Positions 7,139-11,435 of a DNA stretch of 11,435 nt are shown here, piece by piece. The notes beneath the pieces were generated by a model. It did no database searches, had not been told where the DNA came from, and was given only the letters and a program-made list of their open reading frames with translations. Numbering within the stretch: the stretch's first letter is position 1; each line of letters opens with the position of its first letter. Position numbers and translations under genes: made by a program. The stretch is from Elusimicrobiota bacterium. Lineage in GTDB: Bacteria; Elusimicrobiota; Elusimicrobia; UBA1565; JACRDR01. The stretch spans positions 1-11,435 of the forward strand of contig JACRDR010000066.1 in NCBI GenBank assembly GCA_016212845.1, in the 5' to 3' direction.

Positions 7139-8773
7139 CTAGCGGCGCGGGCGGCCGCGGTACAAGGTCTTTCTACGTCCGCCGCCGAAGTTCTTCGGGT
7201 CCTTCTTGGGCTGCGGGGGCGGATCGCCGAAACGGCTCGGCTGAGCGGAGGCGTGCGCCTTTCTAGCGGCGGCCGCGTCGAGCGCGGCATCGAGATCGTC
7301 CTGATTCCGGCCTCCTCCCTCGGAGGCGGGTTCCACGGCGGCCTCGGGCTGCGCTTCGGCCTGCGCTTCGGCTTCCGCCTCGGCATGGTGCTCGGCCTCG
7401 GCGTCGGCGGCCTCGACTTCCTCGGCGATGACGCGGTGATGCTCCTCCTCGCCGGCGGCCTCCTCGCTCGCCGGAGTCGCGGCGGTCGCGGGCACGCCGG
7501 TGTAGGGGCCGGGCCGTCCGGCGTCCTCGCGGGACGGGCGGCCGTCGCGCGGGTGGCGGAAGGCGCGATACTGGTCGCGCAGCTTCATGTTCCCGGTGCC
7601 GACCTTCTCGAAATACTTGTCGAGCGTCTCGACGCCCTTGAGCTCGAGTACGTTATTCGGACCGATCACCGCTTCGAGCTGGAAGGCCGAGAGCATCTTT
7701 TGGAACGCCTTGGCGAGCCGCTCCGGAATGCCTTCGAGCACGAGCGCGGGCGCGCGCTGGAAGAACGCGCGGCCGTCGACGATGCCTTTGAGGCACGCGG
7801 CTTTCCAGGCGGGGTTGGACCACGCCCAGCGCGGCACTCCGGCCTCGTTGAACGACTTGCCGTCCTTGAAGTCGAGGCGGTCGAGGCACTCCTCGAAGCC
7901 GGCGACGGGCAGCCGGGCCTCTTGGAGCTTGCCGTTGTCCTGCATCGAAAGCGTCGGCTTCACGCCGAAGAGGTCTCGAGTCAGGTTCGCCCAGGTGCCG
8001 GCGAAGTTCTGGCCGATCCGGCGGTCGGCGGTCATGACGACCTCGCCGTTCTCGCGGCGGCCGGTGACGATGGTGATGCCGACCCAGAACGCGAGCTGCT
8101 CGCTCGGCTCGGGGACGCGCGGTCCCTGCGGCGCGGGCTTGCCGCCGCGCGGCTGCTGCGGCTGCTGCGGCCGCTGCTGTTGGGGCTGGCGGCCGCGCTG
8201 GTCGCGGCGGTTATCTTGGCGGCGCGGGCGATCGTCGCGGCGCGGCTCGCGCGGCGGCTGCTGCGGCTGCTGCGGCGGCAGCTGCTGCGGCTGCGAATCG
8301 GGCTGCGCCTGGGGCGCGGCGGTTTGCCGGTCCTCGCGAGGCACTTGCCGCCGCTTGTCATCGCGCGGCTCGCGGCGCTGCTTGCCTGCCTTGCCCTTGC
8401 CGCGGCGAGGCGCTTCCTCGCGCGGCTGCTTGGCGGCCTCGCGGGTGCGCTTCGACGGCGGCGGGGGCGTCGGCGTCTCGTGGCGGGACGGGAGCTGGCT
8501 GATGGCCATGTACTCGCGGCGCAGCTCTCCGACGGCCGGCATCGGCGTCTCGAAGTTGTGCGCGAGCGTCTGAAGCGAGTGGTACGGGACGTTCGCTTTG
8601 CCGCTGATCCAATCGTTGACGGCATCGACGGTGACTTCGCACAGCCGGGCGATATGCTCGGGCCGGCTGTTCGGGTGCTTCTTGATCGCGGAGAAGAACG
8701 CCTCGCGGTCCTCGGCCTTTAAGATGGCGCAAGTAACCGGTAGGTATTCCTCGCGGGTTCGCAGGATTCCCAT
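7139..8773 (-). CDS. HTH protein with basic disordered linker and catalytically dead LAGLIDADG-like core
   Basis: This is a 544-residue protein of four parts. (1) Residues about 22-90 read as a helix-turn-helix of the lambda-repressor type: PEHIARLCEVTVDAVNDWIS followed by PYHSLQTLAHNF. (2) Residues about 96-222 are Arg/Gln/Pro-rich and disordered, with repeated PQQPQQP. (3) Residues about 226-405 look like two LAGLIDADG repeats. Repeat 1 begins LAFWVGITIVTGRR. Repeat 2 begins VPRWAWSNPAWKAACLKG, then IVDGRAFF, followed by the usual helix-strand pattern RLAKAFQKMLSAFQLEAVI and VETLDKYFEKVG. The catalytic acidic positions hold Thr237 and Arg335, so cleavage is not expected. (4) An Ala/Glu/His-rich acidic tail ends in a basic GGGRRKTLYRGRPRR. 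The family call is from pattern reading and is inference. WhiA is the known precedent for a dead LAGLIDADG joined to an HTH, but in opposite order. The ATG has AAGGA nearby; the stop is TAG. The likely role is DNA or RNA binding and regulation. Confidence 0.75.
   Translation of the reverse strand: MGILRTREEYLPVTCAILKAEDREAFFSAIKKHPNSRPEHIARLCEVTVDAVNDWISGKANVPYHSLQTLAHNFETPMPAVGELRREYMAISQLPSRHETPTPPPPSKRTREAAKQPREEAPRRGKGKAGKQRREPRDDKRRQVPREDRQTAAPQAQPDSQPQQLPPQQPQQPPREPRRDDRPRRQDNRRDQRGRQPQQQRPQQPQQPRGGKPAPQGPRVPEPSEQLAFWVGITIVTGRRENGEVVMTADRRIGQNFAGTWANLTRDLFGVKPTLSMQDNGKLQEARLPVAGFEECLDRLDFKDGKSFNEAGVPRWAWSNPAWKAACLKGIVDGRAFFQRAPALVLEGIPERLAKAFQKMLSAFQLEAVIGPNNVLELKGVETLDKYFEKVGTGNMKLRDQYRAFRHPRDGRPSREDAGRPGPYTGVPATAATPASEEAAGEEEHHRVIAEEVEAADAEAEHHAEAEAEAQAEAQPEAAVEPASEGGGRNQDDLDAALDAAAARKAHASAQPSRFGDPPPQPKKDPKNFGGGRRKTLYRGRPRR
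8151..8275 (-). repeat. Repeated GGCTGCTGCGG tracts encoding PQQPQQP
   Basis: An identical 20-base segment built from GGCTGCTGCGG occurs at 8151-8170 and 8256-8275, with shorter copies between and after. On the coding (-) strand both copies encode Pro-Gln-Gln-Pro-Gln-Gln-Pro in the disordered linker. The tract is a candidate for length variation by slippage or recombination. Confidence 0.7.
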
Positions 8774-8872
8774 GTCTATTCCTTGGTGAGTGTTCCGGAT
8801 TCCGGGGAGGAGGGGCGCCTTGGCGGCCCTCGCGCCGGAGAGTCCTATTGTAGGAAAGTCCCGGATGCGGCG

Positions 8873-10246
8873 CTACCCGAATAAGTCTTCGAAGAAGTCC
8901 ACGATTTCGTCCCAGGTGGGGGGAAAGCGGTGCTTTTTCTTCTTGGGCTGCGGCGCCGGCTGCGGGGGCGGCGTCGGAGTCGTATTGGCGCGCGGGACCG
9001 CGTGGTCGAAAGGCACCACGACGTCCTTGTTCGTCGAGTCCGGGGGAGCGCCGGCGGGAGGCGGCGGCGCCGAGGGAGGGGGGGCTTCGCCGGGGGGCGA
9101 GCCCGGCTGTCCGGCGGGTCCTGGCCGCGGCTCGGGAACGGCGTTCTCGACGCTGTCGTTTTCCTGGCCGCCGTCCGGCGGAAGTTGGGCAACGGTGGGT
9201 TCGGGACGGGGCTCCGGCTCCGAGGGGATCGCGGCGCGGCAGTCGCCCTTGCTGCACGCGTCGGCGCAGGCCTCCGCCGAGGCGCTTTGGCGGCAGTGCT
9301 GCATCTCGCGGGCTTGGTCCTCGCAGCCGAGCTCGAGGTTGCCGCGGCAGAGAGTGACGCACTTGTCGAGCAGGCCGGCTTTCATGCACGCGTTCCACAG
9401 CGCGTCCTCGCCCAGATACCGGTTGATCGCCGCGCATTGCTCGCGGGAGATGCCCGCGCCGCCTTGGTAGCAGAGCGAGGCCCAGGGGTCGCGCTCGACG
9501 GATGGACCGGCCTCGATCGGGGCGATGAGCTTGAGCGTCTGATGCGCCTCGCCGGGCGGACTCCCGGGCGCGGCTTCGGTCCGGCCGGGCGAGCCGGCGT
9601 TCGCGCCGCCGCCCGTCATCTCGCCGTGGAGGCCGCGCGCGTACGCGCGGGCCGAACCCGCCTCTCTCCCCCCGCCGGGACCGGAGCCGGGGGCGGAGCC
9701 CGTATGGGCGCCGCCCTCGCCGAAGAGGGACGCCGCTCCGTCGGACGCGGCCTCGCCGCTCAAGGCCTTCGCGAGAGAGTCCCCGAGGCGCCGGAAGCGC
9801 CAATGATTGCTGTAGCGGTTGACCAGCGCGGCGAAGCCCTTCGATTCGGCCAGTCGGTTCGCGAGCCAGTTCGCGTCGAGCTTGCCCTGCGAGCGGAGGT
9901 ACTCGTTCCAGATCGACGCGAGCTCCGGATCGCGCATGAAGTCCTCGGCGAAAGCGGTCGCCAGCGGGTCGGAGCCTCCTTTTAGGAAGAGCTGGAGGAG
10001 ACGCTCGATCGTCACGGGCTTGCCGCCCTTGGCCGAAAGCGCGGCGAGGAGCTTCGACCAGATCGCTTCCGCCTGCGGGGTCAGCGCGACGCGGCCGCCT
10101 TCCCGCGAGAGGCCGGCGGAGGGCTTGCCCCGTTCGGCGCCGCCGCGGAACACGGCGCGCAGGAAGGCGCCGCCCGTGATCCCCAGGAGCGCCAGGAGGG
10201 CGAGGGCCGGCAGCAGTTTCTTCTTGGAGTCGCGCTTCTCCGCCAT
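8873..10246 (-). CDS. Membrane-anchored protein with ten-cysteine domain and Pro-rich C-terminus
   Basis: I do not recognise this protein (457 residues from the ATG at 10246). It opens MAEKRDSKKKLLPAL and has one membrane segment of about 22 residues, with no cleavage site obvious, so it is probably an N-terminal anchor with the rest in the periplasm. A helical region follows (about residues 50-165, with Trp/Leu/Phe-rich WSKLLAALSAKG and FRRLGDSLAKAL), then a Gly/Ala/Ser-rich linker. A compact domain at about 259-336 contains ten Cys, presumably five disulfides. A long Pro-rich stretch ends with basic PKKKKHRF and the acidic-aromatic TWDEIVDFFEDLFG. Start choice is uncertain: ATG 10246 has no good ribosome site. 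ATG 10258 is possible. A TTG at 10282 has GAGG seven bases upstream. It lies 99 nt upstream of the HTH/LAGLIDADG gene and diverges from the gene at 10320. The stop is TAG. Confidence 0.75.
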   Translation of the reverse strand: MAEKRDSKKKLLPALALLALLGITGGAFLRAVFRGGAERGKPSAGLSREGGRVALTPQAEAIWSKLLAALSAKGGKPVTIERLLQLFLKGGSDPLATAFAEDFMRDPELASIWNEYLRSQGKLDANWLANRLAESKGFAALVNRYSNHWRFRRLGDSLAKALSGEAASDGAASLFGEGGAHTGSAPGSGPGGGREAGSARAYARGLHGEMTGGGANAGSPGRTEAAPGSPPGEAHQTLKLIAPIEAGPSVERDPWASLCYQGGAGISREQCAAINRYLGEDALWNACMKAGLLDKCVTLCRGNLELGCEDQAREMQHCRQSASAEACADACSKGDCRAAIPSEPEPRPEPTVAQLPPDGGQENDSVENAVPEPRPGPAGQPGSPPGEAPPPSAPPPPAGAPPDSTNKDVVVPFDHAVPRANTTPTPPPQPAPQPKKKKHRFPPTWDEIVDFFEDLFG

Positions 10247-10282
10247 TCTCACAAGCATGGCCCCGGGGAGGCCGCTTGTCAA

Positions 10283-10312
10283 TTGACAGCCTCGCCGCCC
10301 GCGAGCTATCCT
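10283..10312 (+). promoter_or_regulatory. Promoter of the His/Cys-rich gene, possibly leaderless
   Basis: TTGACA (10283-10288) and TATCCT (10307-10312) are 18 nt apart. The predicted start point falls at about 10319-10320, that is on the A of the ATG, which would make a leaderless message. The -35 box overlaps the possible TTG start of the divergent gene. Confidence 0.45.
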
Positions 10313-10321
10313 TATAAGGAT
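10308..10321. promoter_or_regulatory. 14-nt perfect palindrome over the -10 box and start codon
   Basis: ATCCTTATAAGGAT is its own reverse complement. It covers most of the -10 box and the first two bases of the start codon of the gene at 10320, in the 73-nt interval between divergent genes. A bound dimer here would block the + strand promoter. Its wording does not match a metalloregulator consensus that I know well. Confidence 0.45.
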
Positions 10322-10589
10322 GAGACGCTGGCTCGCCCGGGTCGGTCTGGCGCTGTCCTTGGCCGCCTACGCGGTCCTGGCTTTCCACGTCGATCACGCG
10401 GACGCCGACCATTCCGCCCCGGCGCATCACTGTTGTCCCTGCCACGCCTACACCGCCACGCCGAACGCCGAGGCCGCGGTCGCGGCTCCGGCGACCGCTC
10501 TCGAGCGGCTCGTCGCCGCGCGCGAGCTGCCGGCCGCCTCATCGAGCCGCCGCACTCCCGGCGCGCCTCGCGCCCCTCCCGTCGCCTGA
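10320..10589 (+). CDS. Small exported His/Cys-rich protein, putative metal binder
   Basis: This 89-residue protein has a signal peptide or anchor (MRRWLARVGLALSLAAYAVLA). Directly after it comes a metal-ligand cluster: HVDHADADH (23-31) and HHCCPCH (36-42), giving six His and three Cys within 20 residues. The rest is Ala/Arg/Pro-rich without clear structure. Such short exported His/Cys-rich proteins often sit beside metal efflux or uptake genes; here the neighbour is an outer-membrane protein 41 nt downstream, so an operon is likely. No usable ribosome site exists at normal distance: AAGG touches the ATG, and the transcript may be leaderless. The metal and any function are unknown. The basic C-terminal end (SSRRTPGAPRAP) is of doubtful significance. 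Confidence 0.65.
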   Translation: MRRWLARVGLALSLAAYAVLAFHVDHADADHSAPAHHCCPCHAYTATPNAEAAVAAPATALERLVAARELPAASSSRRTPGAPRAPPVA

Positions 10590-10630
10590 ACGTCCGTCGT
10601 AACCGTTAAACCCAACGTTCAGGAGAACAC

Positions 10631-11435
10631 ATGCATCTATTCATTTTGGGCGTACTGTCTTTGGTATCCGTTCCATCGTTCGCGCAGGACAAGCTGAAGG
10701 AGCTGGAGGACCGCATCAACAAGCTGGAGTCGCAGGCGACCCCGGCTAGGACCGCGCCGGGCTCGTTCAATCCCGCGCTTGGCATGGCGCTGGACATGTA
10801 CCAGCGCAACGGCGACGACAAAGCGGACTTTCGGTTTCGTTCGGCGGAGTTCAACGTGTAGTCTCCGATCGACCCGTTCCTCAAGGGCTGGGGGATTCTC
10901 AATGCCGGCACCGACGGAGTCGAGCTGGAGGAAGCGGCGGTCCAGACGACCGCTCTTCCATACAGCCTCACGGTGACGGGGGGAAGGATGTTCGCTTCTT
11001 TCGGACGGCTGCCTCACTTTCACGATCACGAGCTTCCGGTCGTTGAGCGGCCCCGCTCGATCGAGACGTTCGTCGGCGGTGAATCGCAGGCTGACGGAGT
11101 CGAGATCTCCTGGCTCGTGCCGGTGCCGTTCTACCTCAACGCCACGGCAGGAGCGTACAACAAGCTCGGTGGAGAGAACTCCCGCCGGGCCAACGGCGCG
11201 GCGCGCTCGCTCTACGAGTTCACTTATCTCAGCAGGCTGGCGACCTACGCGGACATCGGCGACGACCACTCGATCGAGCTGGGCGGCAGTTTGGCTTGGA
11301 CGCCGAAGCGTTTCGTGACCGATACGTCGGTCCCGGGCTTTGACGCCGACGGAGACGGAAACCCGGACTTTCCCAACACATCAGCTGGTGTTACCACGAA
11401 GAAGAACACCTGGCGCACGTTGGGCGGGGTCGATC
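10631..11435 (+). pseudogene. Outer-membrane beta-barrel-like gene interrupted by in-frame TAG; 3' end missing
   Basis: The ATG has AGGAG at five-base spacing. A signal peptide (MHLFILGVLSLVSVPSFA) is followed by a short coiled coil (DKLKELEDRINKLESQ, 20-35) and then NPALGMALDMYQ and FRFRSAEFNV. Codon 77 (10859-10861) is TAG. The same frame then stays open for 191 codons to the end of the window with clearly coding, barrel-like sequence: SPIDPFLKGWGILN, LTVTGGRMFASFGRLPHFHDHELP, VEISWLVPVPFYLNATAG and HSIELGGSLAWTP. A calcium-loop-like DADGDGNPD lies at 238-246. The coding continuity on both sides argues for one gene with a single-base nonsense change, a sequencing error or readthrough. TAG is the normal stop of four other genes here, so whole-genome reassignment is unlikely. 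The HFHDH cluster and the His/Cys-rich neighbour hint at metals. Exact family not recognised. Confidence 0.75.

Noticed and set aside
7124..8722. Long + strand ORF of 532 codons opposite the HTH/LAGLIDADG gene
   Set aside because: Its translation is Arg/Leu/Gly-rich and repetitive, as expected for the antisense of Gln/Pro/Ala-rich high-GC coding sequence. It has no domain and no ribosome site, while the - strand frame has two recognisable domains.
8847..8852. TACAAT -10-like box before the HTH/LAGLIDADG gene on the - strand
   Set aside because: No acceptable -35 at 16-18 nt, so it is not strong enough to call as a promoter.
8358..10445. - strand ORF of 695 codons spanning two genes in another frame
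   Set aside because: Arg/Pro-rich out-of-frame translation across the Cys-rich gene, the intergenic gap and the HTH gene; no motif supports it.
10859..10861. Genome-wide UAG reassignment to explain the in-frame TAG
   Set aside because: TAG ends ahcY, the 37-codon ORF, the HTH gene and the Cys-rich gene in this window at family-appropriate or natural ends.

Overview
The window is high-GC bacterial DNA with dense genes on both strands. A periplasmic/outer-membrane gene set (signal peptides, a beta-barrel-like outer-membrane protein, a FecR-domain protein) points to a diderm bacterium. I cannot assign a phylum from sequence alone: nothing here is a strong taxonomic marker, and several of the proteins look lineage-restricted. 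The window starts inside a gene at an AAGCTT and ends inside another at a GATC, so both edges cut genes.

Left block, + strand (1-3705): the C-terminal ~550 residues of a KimA-type potassium transporter (APC superfamily) are followed by three tightly packed genes that look like a dismantled Kdp-type sensor system. These are a 95-aa stand-alone USP-like domain, a KdpD-like histidine kinase reduced to DUF4118 + HisKA + HATPase_c, and a KdpE-like response regulator. No kdpFABC pump is present in the window, so the natural reading is a K+-responsive two-component system next to, and perhaps controlling, a KimA-type uptake system. A hairpin with T-tracts on both sides separates this block from the next.

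Middle block, - strand (3758-5906): S-adenosylhomocysteine hydrolase (ahcY) lies 31 nt downstream of a tRNA-Ser(CGA) gene with no terminator between them. The tRNA has a perfect TATAAT -10 box and a 17-nt dyad just upstream of it. Upstream of the tRNA is an unrecognised secreted 193-aa protein. On the + strand at 6033-6282 is a compact unit with its own dyad, TTGACA promoter, strong ribosome binding site, a 37-codon ORF and a 15-bp perfect terminator hairpin.

Right block, - strand (6294-10246): three genes in one direction all carry long low-complexity Pro/Ala/Glu/Gln/Arg-rich segments. They are a FecR-domain exported protein; an unusual protein with an N-terminal helix-turn-helix, a long basic disordered linker and what I read as a catalytically dead two-repeat LAGLIDADG fold; and a membrane-anchored protein with a ten-cysteine domain. 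The HTH/dead-LAGLIDADG protein is the best candidate in the window for an undescribed system.

Right edge, + strand (10320-11435): diverging from the ten-cysteine gene, a small exported His/Cys-rich protein precedes an outer-membrane beta-barrel-like gene that is interrupted by an in-frame TAG at codon 77 and runs off the end. A 14-nt perfect palindrome sits on the start codon of the first gene. The pair suggests a metal-related function, by inference only.
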